Assembly: GCA_963669155.1 (NCBI GenBank)
Contig: OZ022589.1
Location: 5,163,723-5,227,722, forward strand
Length of the DNA stretch: 64,000 nucleotides
From: Arbacia lixula
Taxonomy: Eukaryota; Echinodermata; Echinoidea; Arbacioida; Arbaciidae
Direction of reading: 5' to 3'
Shown: piece after piece, positions 11,561 to 24,984 of the stretch
Layout of the letters: each line of letters opens with the position of its first letter
Position numbering within the stretch: position 1 is the stretch's first letter
Program-made: the position numbers and the translations under genes
The notes under the pieces: generated by a model
What the model was told of the DNA's origin: nothing
Seen by the model: the letters and a program-made list of their open reading frames with translations, nothing else
Database searches by the model: none

Positions 11561-12645
11561 AAACCCCTCATCACTAGCCCTGTACTTCTTTGTATCATCT
11601 CATTTACACGTTTCACACAAACCAGAATAGTGAACAGTACAATAAATCAGAAAGCTAAAAGGAATCGGTGGTCAACAATTTCAGATGACCAGCCCAAAAC
11701 CTCCTCAAAATCTAGCAATCGCTATAATTTTGCTGAAAGTCGGTTTCCAGATCTATCATTTGGGGGAGAAATCTGATATAGTATCTTCTTCTATTTTCTG
11801 TGTGTTTTTTTTTTTATAAAATCTTATTATTTTGACCTGCAAAACAGATACACTGTCTTTAACCATGGGTCATGCTATAACCATATATTATCAGCATTTA
11901 TCAACCTCCAGTTTTGACTAAGAGTCTGCTTGTCTGATTTTCCTGCCTCTTTTCAGATCAACTTGCTGTCAGGCATTTGTTCTTATTCAATGCAATCCAA
12001 AAGCAGTCCTCCAATTTCTCCTCAGGAATGTTGCTGTCAATTTGTATTCCCACCGAACCTCAGTTCATTATTTACAGGCAAATATTTAAAACAATTTGTA
12101 TGGGCCTTAAAGATTGTCCGTCCCTTTTGCAAGCTTAAAATTTGAAATCGTCTATCACGATCGTAAATTGAAGAAAGTGTGATTCAAGACCATTTCTAAG
12201 AATATAGCATGTTGAAGCTCTCTGTATATGTAACAAATTTCAGCCGTTAAATTTCAAACCGACTTTTTTCGTACTACGAAAAAAGTATTAGTCTTTGTTA
12301 CAGTATCTATGTGGTTATTATGCGTGTGTGAAATCCTAATTTTATGAGTAACTACCAAACTTTGGAGATGATTCCTTCCATAGAACAATTATTTTCATAA
12401 TGCGTTTTATAATTTAATAAACAGATTAATCAATAAAGCAGATATTTCAACACAAAATGCTACGAGCCTGAGGTAAAGACTATTAATCAGACGTTGTTTA
12501 CGTGCATTATTTGAATTTTACACTACGTATCAGTTTCAAATTGTGAATATAGAGCTTGCTAACACTTCTCTATATGTTTTGCAAATGTTTCGATGGTTTT
12601 GTGGTGATCTGAAAAAGGGACTGGCTGTCTTTAAGCAATGAGCAT
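11561..12645. other. ~1.09-kb segment absent from duplication copy B
   Basis: Copy B reads gtgttta straight into atgcttatgg at 17500-17515. Copy A has about 1,085 extra bases between these points. A TTTA-type microhomology sits at both junctions. This could be an insertion in copy A or a deletion in copy B. No inverted ends, poly(A) tail or coding region is visible in the segment. Confidence 0.7.
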
Positions 12646-13434
12646 TTATGCTTATGGTTATGTTGTGTACATACTAATAAGGTGAACTTTGGTCAAATTC
12701 CATACTGGCATCACAAAAGAGTGGTGGTGCTTTGGGGGCAATAAAATGAAACCAAAAATTCCTAGACCTACTGTAAGTGGTCTTTGGTGTAGGAAACATG
12801 CAATGCAAACAATGTATGTTGAGTCCAGAGGGTGATTGTGAGTCCCATGTCACATCTCTCAAAAAGTGCCTTTGTACCATTTTGAGCTGAAAGCAAAAGA
12901 ATTTCTGGTGACCACCTGGGACTATGCTACAATATTATACAGCTATTATGGGTCAAATGTGGACATGTTACTTATTTGCAAAAAGATTAAGATGCAAACA
13001 AGAAAAATCACTCAAAAATCAAAAATGATATATTGAACAATTTAGACAAAACCCTAAGGCTAAAATTTCATAGTAAAATAACTAAATTTTAAAGTAATAC
13101 AATAGTGTTGACCTTCTATAGAGCTTACATACAGTTTATATATTGTATGTTCATTATGTACTCGTAGTATGTAAACTTTCTCTTACCCTTTCTTTGCAAC
13201 ACAAAATACTAGTTAATTGCGGTTGCCATAATTGATTTTTAAAACAATACACATGAGTGACTGAGTCTACTTTGAATAAAATCACATGTGGCACATAAAA
13301 AGCAAAACTTCATGTAATGCAGACCTTTTGCAGCTTAAACAGTGAAATCATTTAATATCATATGAAATGGAGGGAAATATTGTAAAACTTCAATCACATT
13401 ATTTTTTGTATGTAGAAGCGGAATCAAATCCTAA
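12646..13434 (+). repeat. Duplication copy A, part 3
   Basis: Matches 17510-18314, from tgcttatggttatgttgtgt to the shared end gtagaagcggaatca-atcctaa, with scattered substitutions and small indels. Both copies lose similarity immediately after cctaa. A 66-codon minus-strand frame is shared, but its differences are mostly amino-acid changing. Confidence 0.88.
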
Positions 13435-16250
13435 ACCCTCGCCTCGGTTCCAGCAGCCCTGCTTAGTAAGGAAGGTTAATGAGTAAGTAGACGTAAACCC
13501 TCGCCCATACACTATGACTATCATTTAATGATTTAAACAATTGAATGGATTTAAATAAAACGCAATTTATGGGTCATTTTTAACCTTAATTCCACCCAAG
13601 AAAAGAGATAATGAACGCACCCTTTGTCACTGACCTCTTGCCCACAGAAACTGCACTAGCTGGTACAGGAGTACACATATGATGATTGTTAAGTCTATTC
13701 ATGATGTCAACGGGCAAAAGGAGGCTGCGCTCTATTTACAAGTTAAGGGATCAAACAAAAGCGGGGACAACTCTTTAAAGATCACCTGAGACACTAATCA
13801 ATGAAGAGGGCGGGGTTGCTATGGGGACCAGCCCAGCTGACTTCTTCAGATGTGGGGCTCCTACATACTGTGGCCTGGCTTCCAGCCTGTTGGGCTTTTT
13901 CAAAACAAACAACAATATTCAATACATGGGTCTGGCTGTAGTAGACTAATCTTTCTCAATTCCTTCTCTGGCCTGATGGGACAGAGAGAGAAAGGAGGGG
14001 AATGAAAGATTGACTAGTCTAGTGAGTACAAGCCTCCTATCTTTAAGTTGGAATTAATAAAGTCCAAAAGCCTGGTAACCAGCCAGCTCTTACATAAAGA
14101 CTTATCAATGGCACCCATAGTGGAAGTAAGAGTGAATGCGTGTCTTGCTGTATATGTAGGTATACTGTCATTGAACATGCAAGCGTAATGTCTGCCAAGT
14201 ATCAAATACAGACCGATTATGAAAACCCAATTTTCAACAAAAATTCCACTTTCTCTACAGCTAGCACATCCACCAGAGTCAAACAGAAAATGATTAAGCT
14301 CTGAAACCTTTTGTTCCATACCATTTGACTTCTGCATAACATTCAATATAACAATAAGGGGCCTGGAAAACTAATTTGACATTTAGGCAGTTTTGTCCAG
14401 CTGTTGTACCACTGATTGTAAATGGAGCCACATGTAAGTCTGATCTAAGCTGAATTCATGAAAAGGATGCATCTGAGAAGCTACATGTTAAAACAAGAAA
14501 GTTTACTTGAGTTTACAAATCTTCATCCTTAGCCCTGTAACTCTGCACTGTAACTCCCAGGTAGACAGATGGCTTCTGTTCAACATGTACAGAAACTGAA
14601 ACTTACACACAGTACACACAATTTCCTTTCAAGTTGTACATGTTGTTCAGTAAGTATGAAAGTGGAATTAATTACTCATTGCTAAAATAAGACACATCAT
14701 CACCCACACATGATCCGATTAAACAACTTTATAGCAATGTATCACAATGTCTTAGTTTGCATACTGTATGGGGATTCTATTCTGCCTATTCAGACAAAAG
14801 GAAGCAACTAACAATGGAGACTTTTCTTGTAGATGGCCACATGTGTCTGTCACTTGCATTGGCATCAGTGCAACACCACATCATGCTAGATTGCATATCT
14901 CACAGTAAGATGAATATTTGTTATCCAGATTTTGGCCGTATGTAGGGAATGCTGGGTACAATCTAAGAGTACCAATAACCCAGATTTGAGTGATTTGTCA
15001 CTTGCTTCATTTTGTCAGAGTAGGGCAGTATTACTGTACATCCAGAATATCAACAGGCCAGGCATCATTTTCCATAAAATGATAACATTTAGATAATGAC
15101 TATGATGTCATTAGTCATATCATTACTATAAGTCTTCACCTTTCAAGTGGAACAAAAAGAATATCTTATGGCAAGTGATTGGGAATTCTTTTTTTTTCCA
15201 TAAACAAAAGAATTTGTGTTGTTTTAATTTGGAGAGTGTACTATGCAAGTTGCCAATTTACTGATTCATTTAAAATAGAAATTACGCCAGAAAGCCCTTT
15301 CCCTAAAATCTTGCCAAATGGTCCTAATGAGCTAGATTGAATGAGACTCTGACATAAAAGTAGGTATTTGTTTCCATGTTATTGTGTCTTAATCCATGAA
15401 CTATAAATAGGTTGCGTTGTTAAGTCACTGCATGGTAAGCAGTAGATCGCAGCTTCAAATCCTTTTGGTTCCAAGATTTTTGTCTGAATTACTTTTCATT
15501 CATTTACAGAATGGAGCATGCTATCCTTAATAATATTGGTTGTGCATGTACGTATTCCTAAAATTTCTTTTCAAGATATTTCAGCTTGTTCTTATCCTGC
15601 AATTTTCATAATTTCCATAAAGACAGGGTAACCCTTTTGCAGGCAAAACAAATATAATTTTGTAAAAAACACGGAAAATGGATGATCATACTGTATCAGA
15701 ACTTCCCTCCCTATGATAACTGGAAACTAACTTTAATAAGCAAAATTATAGCGCACACTAGATTTTGGGCTGGTCGTCCAAAACCTCTAGCCCACAGACC
15801 GGAGAACGCTGTGTCGGTCTGCACCACAGTGCATGCTTTTAATGGGAGCGTGCCCATGGATTGTGGCGCATCTCACACACTGAATGGGGCAATACGTTTG
15901 AGAATGTAAACTCCACCCACTAGGATTCAAACGCAAAACATCAATAGGTTTTCACTTTTCCCGAAAAGATTTGTAAGGCTACATCTACTGCATGGCTGTG
16001 AGATTTCACACAAGTTATCGTTAGGGTATGCTGCTCATTCCTGCAGAGTTTCATGACTTTTGCAAATGGGACATCCTGTCTTTAAATTGATGTCAAAGCT
16101 TTTTGCCTGTACTGTAGAATCTGTAGATGCAAGGCAGAACATTGTAGGCCCGGGTCATGAATTAAGTACTATGGAGAAGGGGAATGTGCTATTGTATTTG
16201 GGATGCACCTGCACATACATGTACATTACTACCCATGAAGAATGGAGCAA
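13435..16250. other. Unique spacer between duplication copies
   Basis: About 2.8 kb of AT-rich sequence. I see no splice-supported exon, no RNA gene and no clear inverted-repeat element. A weak tRNA-like B-box string (cttcaaatcc) occurs near 15453 without a convincing cloverleaf. Only short chance open frames are present. Confidence 0.6.
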
Positions 16251-16915
16251 GGTCGCCTGTAACTAAAGATGCGGAATATTTGCACAAGGTCTGGCCATCT
16301 GAATCACACCCACACATTCTCTGTTCCTTTCACTCCCAAGACACTCTATTTGCCCAATGGACAAATCAACAAGAAGTTTCTATAGATCCCTCAGTAATCA
16401 CATGAGCCAATCCCAAACTCCTCTGAGCAAACTGCACATCACTTCCTCAGGATGATCAAAGATTCTAATTTGATCATTTCCTATTTCATTTTGACTCTAC
16501 AATTGGCTATTACATAGCAAGCAAGAGTTTTGTTCATATCAACCTAATATGTACATTTATACATGTACATTTTGGTTTTAATCATAGTACAAAACATGGT
16601 TCAGGAGGGCAGGTCTAATGGTTGTTTTTGTACATTTATGTACATGTGGTATAACAGTTCTTTGCAAGAGGTCTTCACCAATTTGTTTGATAGTACAACA
16701 AAATTGTTATTCAAATTTGAGAAATTATTCCCTGAAGTCTGACCTTATTCAAGATATTTATTTTTCAAATCCTTTCTGCTCAACTTGACAAAAGCAAATT
16801 TAAGTAATAAATGCAAGCCACAGGTATTAGAATTTTCTATTTATAATATTACAAAATGCCTCTGGGAGTGTTCAGTGCAGTCTGGATTAAGCAAGACCCG
16901 TTTGCATCCCCACAA

Positions 16916-16952
<37 letters not shown>

Positions 16953-18314
16953 GCTCTCTCAAATCTATCAAAATTCACTTGTATGCCCTACAATCAGTGT
17001 CAAATTGACCCATATTGAGCACAAATAATACATACCTCTAAGGTCTACCACTATGTAAATAAAGGAGTGCAGATGGAGGCTATCGTTACCAAACTTGTAG
17101 TTGGCTATTACTGGTAGTACCTCTTGTTCCCTTGCTATTACGGACGAGGAGACGATGTACTACCGAGCCACAGTAACACTAACAATGATGTCACGCACAC
17201 CCCATATTACAGCACAACTCTCCTTTATATGAAGTTCACTCAGCTGGATTGACAGGCAGGAACTTGCATCATTTTGCGGCACAGATTCTATTCATAAAAT
17301 TTTCAATACAGTGGGGTAAAGAGCCCTTTCTTTTGTGACTGCTTTTCATAAGATTCTGACGCAGGCAGAATGCAAAATTACCCAATGATACCATGCAATT
17401 GAAAAAAGCAATGAAAACTTGATAAGTTGAATGTAATAAATGCATGTCAATTGCAGAAAGTCAGAAACAATTCACACCTTCAGACATTCATGTATATTGT
17501 GTTTAAATGCTTATGGTTATGTTGTGTACATACTAATAAGGTGAACTTTGGTCAAATTCCATACTGGCATCACAAAAGAGTGGTGATGTTTTCGGCGCAA
17601 TAAAATGAAACCAAAAATTCCTAGACCTACTGTAAGTTGTCTCTAGTGTAGGAAACGTGCAATGCAAACAACATATGTCGAGTCCAGAGGGTGATTGTGA
17701 GTCCCACGTCACATCTCTCAAAAAGTGCCTTTGAGCTGAAGGCAAAAGATTTTCTGGTGACCGGGACGATGCTACAATATTATTCAGCTTATTATGGGTC
17801 AAATGTGCACATGTTACTTATTTCCAAAAGATTAAGATGCAAACAAGAAAAATCACTCAAAAATCTAAAATATATATTGAACAATTTAGACAAAACCCTA
17901 ATTTGGCCTAGTAAAGGCTAAAATTTCATAGTAAAATAACTAAATCTAAAAGTAATACAATTGTTGTGTTGGCCTTCTAAAGTGCTTACATACAGTTTAT
18001 ATACATAATGTATGTTCATTATGTAGTCATAGACGCTATTATGTAAACTTTCTCTTACCCTTTCTTTGCAACACAAAATACTAGTTAATTGTGGTTGCCG
18101 TATTGATTTTTGTGACAATACACATGAGTGACTGAGTCTACTTGTGAATAAAATCACATGTGGCACACTGGCACATAAAAAGCAAAACTTAATGTAATGC
18201 AGACCTTTTGCAGCTTAAACAATGAAATCATGCGATATCATATGAAATGGAGGAAAATATTGTAGAACTTCAATCACATTATTTTTTGTATGTAGAAGCG
18301 GAATCACATCCTAA
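16251..18314 (+). repeat. Duplication copy B (empty site for the LINE)
   Basis: About 2.06 kb, collinear with 5017-5680 + 10943-11560 + 12646-13434. It lacks the 5.26-kb LINE and the ~1.09-kb segment 11561-12645, so it gives the pre-insertion arrangement. Both copies share sharp ends (ggtcgcctgt and cctaa). It could be a segmental duplication or an unrecognised repeat family. No terminal inverted repeats or flanking target duplication are evident. Confidence 0.92.
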
Positions 18315-19135
18315 GTGCTGGGCTCCGCTCAGTCTACGGGAGCTAGCGCAGCCGCGTGCCGGTAGAGCAGGTTGCGAGGCGAGGAGGGGTAACGGACGCC
18401 GAGCTGCGAGCGAAAGTGCTTAAGTTATACCCGGCGCGGCACTTGTACTGTGTAGCATAAAATTATAGTTACCTACTCCGAGTTGAACGACCAGTCAACG
18501 GAAGAAATTCCTCTGAATAAGTGTGAATACCCGAGATTGCAAACAGAATGTATTTAATCCTGGCTGAGGCACTCTTGACGTGGTCAATCACGCAATGACG
18601 AAATACGAGCTGATCTTCCTTATTTTATCGATTTAACATGTTTTGTGGAGTTGAATTCCGGGTGCCCGTCGAACAACGGAGCTACGTACATACATGTACG
18701 TACAAAAATAGCTATCGGGTCGACATGGCCGGGATGCGACGTAGTCGTGTAGCTTAGTGAACGTACACACGTGCATGATGTGATGGGTTCGTTGCGCGAT
18801 TGTATGGTGCGCGCGCATCTCCTCGCGAATGCAAGCGGCGCGGCATGAGGCGCGCGTCTCTACTAGCTGACGTGATCTAAAGTAGACGAAAAGTTACCGG
18901 TATGATCGATATTCAGAATGTTCCTCAGTCTTTTCCAAATGTACAGCATATTTAAGCACACCCATGCGGTACCACTCCACATGATATAAGCATCATTTAT
19001 CGCCCTATCATGTAACAGGCGGAATGGGAGGAGAGGGGCCGAAAGGGGACAATATTTAGCCATTCAGAGCCACACCCCAGCACCCCCCCCCCTCCCTTCC
19101 CCATCCCCGCGGCCCGCAGATTGTTATAGCCTAAA
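18315..19135. other. Locally GC/CpG-rich stretch
   Basis: Directly after duplication copy B the base composition changes: 18315-18450 and 18770-18870 are rich in CG dinucleotides (gcgcagccgcgtgccgg, gcaagcggcgcggcatgagg). This might mark a promoter or CpG island. A run of C's lies at about 19082-19092. No coding exon can be fixed and I do not recognise rRNA or tRNA sequence. Confidence 0.35.
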
Positions 19136-22100
19136 AATGTTTACAAAATTACGTCTCAGGAAAAAATTGAAGAGATCGCTTAGGGGAAGAATTAACAAGG
19201 GGACCATGGAGTGGACCCCTCAATCAATTTCAATATACAGGTGCAAAAAGATTTGCCGCTCGGAGTTTGACTCTGAACGGCACTGTTTAGAGGTCATAAA
19301 TCAATTTACTTGCTTTCATTGCCTAATCCCCCCGCCCCTTTTTTGTATTGGAAATTCAATCTCTAAATTATATGATGAGGCCTCGAGTTTGGACTCACGA
19401 CATCGCCATGCCCTGGTTGCTTGGCCGACTCTTCCTGCCCTGCAAGAATCCAGGGCCTTTACCCCCAACGTCTTAGCCCGAAGTCATCAAGTGGATGTGT
19501 TGAGATCAAATTCCTTGGAGACGGCAGCTCGCTGAGTCTTTGCATCTCACCTCGACTGATGTAACAAATGCTCTCCCTGAGTTTAGAGTGTTTCAGAGTT
19601 GTCGTATTGATGTGAATATTACCTTAAAATATAAAAGTCATTACCCCCAAATCCGATTTTACCTTGAGACATAATGCCACTGTCAAAAATTAATTACTTT
19701 CACAATCGGGGTTTTAGTCCCTGTTACCCTGCCGCCATCCTGTGTATACTGTGTATGATTATTATATATATAGCATGGGCCGAGGTTAACATCTTCGATG
19801 CTACGTGTAGGCCTACAGCATAATACCCTTTAATTACGTCTATGTGTGCACCACTCGTGCCAAACTATTTGAGGTATCAAAGAGTTAACGTGGTATGTAA
19901 TCGTATACGAAATGACGACTATGAACATTCATAATTTATAAGAACAGACCTGAACACATAGGACTACGTCTTTGGAATTGACCTGTGTATCATTTTTCTT
20001 AAGGAGCAGCAAGTTGAGGGATGGGGTGGGGTGGAGTTGAAGTGTTTGGGGAGGGGGGGGGGGGGCTGCTGGCAATAAGCAATGATGTAGGGTAGGGGCA
20101 GGTGCGACTCCGCCCCTGTCCAAGAAAGGGGCCGAGCCGAACTAAACTACGAGGCGCGTTTCTCGACACGATGACAACTCTAACCTACGCTCTAGGCTCC
20201 GATAGTTGGCACTGCTCAGGTGATTCTCGAAGCTATTGCAACTCTAACCTCAGCTCTAAATACTGGAACTGCTCGAACCCCCGGTCATGTACGGTTCTAG
20301 ATCGGACGATCCTTGAGAACACTAGCGAATTATGGAAACTTGAGTTGCGTAATTAGGACTATGAAAAGTGAATAAATTTGCATTACGCGTTCTATGATAA
20401 CATTTTTGATGCATTTTGTCAGAATTCGCTAAGCATAAAATCAGCTGTGACGGGGAAAGGGGTTTGCTTGTTTAACCTCACTCCATTGAAGGCGAGATTC
20501 ATGAAAAAGGTTAACAGATATTTCAAAATGCTGAGTATGATTCGAGCATCAGTAGATCAGAGGGCTAGTCAAAGCAATCCAACATTTTAACACTGTTTAA
20601 TGTTGAAAATTCACTCGTGTTCGCTTATTTATTTTTGAATGATTATAAGTCTAGGTGTATTGAGATTTTTGCATCAGTTGTGAGTATCAACATGCATGTG
20701 ATTACCTCTTTCTTTAATATTCAGACATTTATTTTAAGAATGACATGTTTGCGTAGACTATTATTTACATGGTATCTTTCAACACAAATGTGGCCAAAAT
20801 GGAAAGCGTTAAAGACAATCGATGAATTGATTTAACAGAAGAAAATGTGAGGTTGATAGCACACCAATCTTCATGAAAATGATGCGTTAAACATCAAGCC
20901 ATAGACTATTCAACGTTTTAAACAATAATTCGCCCAATAATCAACATATTCATAATTATTTTAACCTGATGATATTTTATCAATTATTGCGGAGTTTCGT
21001 GAGAAAGTCTATAAATTTGTCTGAAGATTCCGATCCGGTATCGATACACAAGATGTCACTGATATTCGGCTTAGCATTCTCTTTGAGAATCGGTTTAGCA
21101 TCATTGGCGCTAACGTGAGTTCTAAATCAGATGTCGGTGGCATTATGAACAGGCCTGAGGTGAGCTGATGGACTGGCCGGGTTAGTGAATAAGCGAGTTT
21201 TCAACAAAGGTGGCGCTCGACTGCCAGAGCAAACCTGAGTTTTTAATAGCTCTGTGCATACACCAGACGCGAACTTCAAGCGGGTTGATATGCTCGAGTC
21301 GGCTTGAACCGACATACAGTGTACGCTTGTACAACCAAGGATGTACGAGGTGATGCAATTTATTTTTGACACGTTTGACAATAATGAAAGATAAATTACA
21401 ATTTAAATGAAACTGAAATTCTCATATCATAAAGTCTAAGAATGTCAAATTTTTCGAAGAAAGTTTCGTGAAATTTCATCAATTATTTTTTGTGTAATAA
21501 TCTTTAAAATATTATATGCGATTTTCATTTTCGGACAACATTAATTTGTACCAAAAGTTTGCGTGTATCAGATAATTAATTCAGAATACGACAATGACCA
21601 TTGTGCATCATACCTAACAATCAACTAGCGACTTCCTTCGAAGATCCATCAATATCTTCTTATGCTTCTGACAAAACCAAAAGTTGTTTCTGATTATGAC
21701 TTTGTGATGCACAATTGTCTTTGTTGTGTTCTAAATTAATCATAATTCTGAAACAAAAAGATGCTTACATCCAAATTTGTCCAAAAGTGAAAATGTCATT
21801 AAATATTCCCAATATTGTTGCAAAAACAATTGCTGAAAATGTGAAAAAGTTAAAAAGTTAAAATATTCACAATATTGTTACAAAAAGAGAAATTACTGAA
21901 ATGTCACAAAATCTTTTTGTGAAAAATAATTGACATCACTTAATTTTATGGTGTTTCAATTTCAGCATGATTCAAGTTGTAGCTTATTTTTTATTATTTT
22001 TCAAAAGGGTCTCAAGTATTTTTTTAACAGCTAGTATAAAAAGCTTGGTTCCAACGTTGATGATATCGACCTTTGGATCCATACCATTCCATAGCTCGAG

Positions 22101-22930
22101 GTACATCATTATTATGTCACCTGTATCAATATGCACGGGGCAGCCCAAGACAAATACAAGGAAGATAAGAAGGAGTAGAATAATACGGAATTCCGGTATG
22201 GAGAGATAAGTAAATACGAGTCACTTCCATGAAAGAAACCCAGTCCTAATACCAGGGCTTATCGAGGCACATAATGACCTTAAATCCTACTCGAAAGCTA
22301 TCGTGTCCTGTAGTGATATTGTGAGGAAAGTTCTTTTTGACACTATGTCCTTCCATATCCTGTGGTATTCAGAAAATTTAATTTGTTTGACTCTCGAAAG
22401 GGCTGCCCTTCCTTTAAAAATAAATGATGATGAGGCATAGCCGAGATGTGATTAAATCGACAATAGTTTCAGTTTGTAATTATTTAGTACTGACATTATC
22501 ACTGTTTAAACCTAGTGAACGAGACCACTATTGTCTTATCATGTCACGAAAACAGTGCTTTACCCTGATAAAAAGACGCATGTGTAAAAAATGTGAATTA
22601 AGTGTTAATATTAGCACAATGAACGAAGAATGTCATTCTCAACAGGAAAAGATAATACGTCTAAAGAATCGTAGATAATTTGATCAATAATATATAGCTA
22701 AAGGCAATGTTTAACATCAAATCAGGCTGAATGGTGTCAAATTGGTTTGGTACAACTTTTGAGATATCATATTTATCAGTTGAAAAGAAAGAATTATGAA
22801 TAATGTTAACGACGCTACAAAGGAAATTCCAAATCTTGCGTTCAGTCATTGTTTGAATTTTTCATTACCTATAATGGTCGTTGGAACGATTAACCCCTAA
22901 GTCATGTTACCATTAGTAATACATATATAA
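19136..22930. other. Non-coding stretch, no gene recognised
   Basis: About 3.8 kb without a splice-supported exon. A G-run interrupted once lies near 20048-20066. The remainder is AT-rich with only short open frames that match nothing I recognise. Confidence 0.5.
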
Positions 22931-22934
22931 TACG

Positions 22935-23160
22935 GGGTACCGATTAACGGAAGTCGTGCCGTATCCGTAGTTAGGCAGGTTTCCGGTTCTAAACAACATC
23001 ATTCAAGTGAGAGATTCAGTGGTCCGACAATATAATGGACTAGTATCGGGCACCCCCAATGAACGTCCCCGCTGTTACCGCAGCCGCTGCTCACTACTTA
23101 CATACAGTTTAGAACCATGTCTTGACAGCATGCTCATATGACGTCACACTGCGGTGATCA
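22935..23160. mobile_element. Decayed member of the TAGAGTACCGAAG MITE family
   Basis: The right part reads gacagcatgctcatatgacgtcacactgcgg, a diverged form of the terminal sequence seen at 33291-33523, 36768-36999 and 52767-52998. The interior has the family landmarks ggttctaaac, gtgagagattcagtggtccgac and ccccgctgttaccgc. The left terminus is degraded. Boundaries are approximate. Confidence 0.6.
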
Positions 23161-23670
23161 GGCCGGGCTGCTGAAGATTGCAAAGTATCGATCGGCTCAC
23201 AGAGGAATATTGTTCTGTTCTGAAGTAATAGACCGGTTTACTAACATATTCAAATTTTATGCATATCAGATTAACAAAGGTCGCCCCTGACAACCGGAAA
23301 TCTTGCCCGAGGTTTGCCCGACATAGAAACAACTAATGTATTCAAATTAGATTCCACAAGTACTGAAATGCAAATGTTAGGTACAGGTTACTGGAATAAC
23401 TCGTTACTAGGCCCCGAGGGAAGAAACATCCATAAATTTGACTACATTAGTAAACTGGTCTATTCATTTTTTCTATGTATGCAGATTTTATTCACTTCAT
23501 TTAAAGAATGCGTTATGTAACCCCAAAGCCTGTCCGAGGTTTGTCCAAGTAGCAACAACTGATATGTTTAGAGTGCATTGCAATACCAAATACAGGGAAA
23601 TGTCATTACGCCTTCAGTAAGGAGAAAGTTATGAATACAAAAATACGAAAACTTATTATCTGACATGTAC

Positions 23671-24389
23671 CAGGGATGTGTTAGGAAGGAGTAGAAACTC
23701 TAGCATAATACATTCAAACATTTGTATGGGTTCTAAAGCATGCTCATGAATGTCAAAGAATTCCATAATCATGACAATGCTTTGATGTTCCATGTGCCGA
23801 GCCGACATTTAGCTGATGACAACTTGAAAATAAATGTCTTTAATTTCCTATTTGTCTGTAGACGTTTTGTTTTTGACAAATTCGTTTGCAAACTATAAGG
23901 AAGTTAACGGCAGATAATGACAGATCCTAATACTCTGCTTTTTGTTTCGAAAAGTATTGAGGAATCATTAAAAATCGGACATTTAAGCTTTTTGTATTAC
24001 TTGCAAAATTGACCAATTTCTTCACTTTCCGACATCTTGTGCATTTGGGAGATTCAACCCTTCTCAAAATGATATATTAAGCTGTGTATTAACGGCGTTT
24101 GTGTGTGTTTGCGTGCAGCAGAGATATTTTACTTGAAAAACTTGTTTATTTGTGTTTGCTGATACCTGTTATGCTCATGGAAGTATTAATGCCATTAACA
24201 GAACGGGACAAGCGAAATGAGACTGTACATTTCTTTTGTTCTCTCTGAGAAGCCGTTGCCACACAATCATGTTCATAATTGTTCAAACACCCGAACAGCA
24301 CCTGTTGAGAACACCATAACTTTTCAGCGGCTTGGCACATGGGTTCAAAGAAAGAAAGTTGCTTCATATTCTTTCATAACACATCCCTG
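23671..24389 (-). mobile_element. 719-bp TIR element, 7-bp TSD (copy 2)
   Basis: Starts CAGGGATGTGTTAGGAA and ends ATAACACATCCCTG, flanked by direct repeats CATGTAC at 23664-23670 and 24390-24396. It lies opposite to copies 1, 3 and 4. The minus strand carries an open frame beginning QLSFFEPMCQAAEKLW that is almost the same as one in the copy at 51384-52090. No transposase catalytic core is visible. Confidence 0.93.
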
Positions 24390-24828
24390 CATGTACACAC
24401 ATTATGGTCCCGACTTTTCAAAAAAGGAAAATCTCAAGAAAATGAATAATCATACCATTATTGTAAAAACATTTTGATGGAATACCACACAATATGCACT
24501 TTCAAATTTGAGTTCACATTTTCCAATTTAGTGCTTGTGTTTTCGCGCGATTCGAGTGGTAACTTTGAAGTAATATTGATTTAAAGTTTCCTACCTCAAC
24601 AATTGATATTCACATGCTCTGGAGTGGGGACAATGTTTGTTTTTTAATTATTTGTCACTTACGCCATTCTGGCTCGGACGAGTATTCCGGTTCATTGAGT
24701 AGGCTAGTACAATGACTGATATGGCTCCTGGTGTAGGCCTACTGTAAGTTAGATACGCAGCTCTATATTCTAGCGGACTATATGATGAGTGTTGTTTTTT
24801 GGAGACTGGACAGGATTTCACACAGACC

Positions 24829-24885
24829 ATGAGTAGAATAGACAACAACATTGGCACAAACATGGATGAGCTCCCGTACGTGAAG
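24829..24885 (+). CDS. HPRT1: Candidate HPRT1 first coding exon (distal)
   Basis: Nineteen codons, MSRIDNNIGTNMDELPYVK, end in phase 0 at a strong donor (aag|gtaagg). HPRT1 exon 34050-34156 begins in phase 0 with IPDDYEGY. Joined, ...LPYVK|IPDDYEGY resembles the human arrangement, where exon 1 also ends in phase 0 just before I-x-D-D. Under this model intron 1 is about 9.2 kb and the protein 229 residues. The ATG context (gaccATGag) is fair, and a short upstream open frame starting atgatgagtg ends by overlapping it. An alternative first exon is proposed at 29951-30022. There is no transcript evidence for either. Confidence 0.42.
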
Positions 24886-24984
24886 GTAAGGTGTATCTCA
24901 ATTATCATAGCTATATTCCGACAATGGGAACATCGTGAACTTTGCACATTAGCCCAGCCAGAATGAATCATACAAGGTCACGGT

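Noticed and set aside
15425-15475. tRNA-like A/B boxes near cttcaaatcc
   Set aside because: The T-arm does not pair well and no acceptor stem is visible.
12674-17802. Reading frame of ~66 codons shared by both duplication copies (12674-12880 and 17533-17802, minus)
   Set aside because: Differences between copies are mostly amino-acid changing and there is no splice or start support, so shared ancestry explains the similarity.
18315-18450. GC-rich block as rRNA or tRNA gene
   Set aside because: No recognisable rRNA core or cloverleaf; kept only as a GC/CpG-rich stretch.
24648-24971. 107-codon minus-strand frame
   Set aside because: Antisense to the candidate HPRT1 first exon, with no minus-strand splice or homology support.
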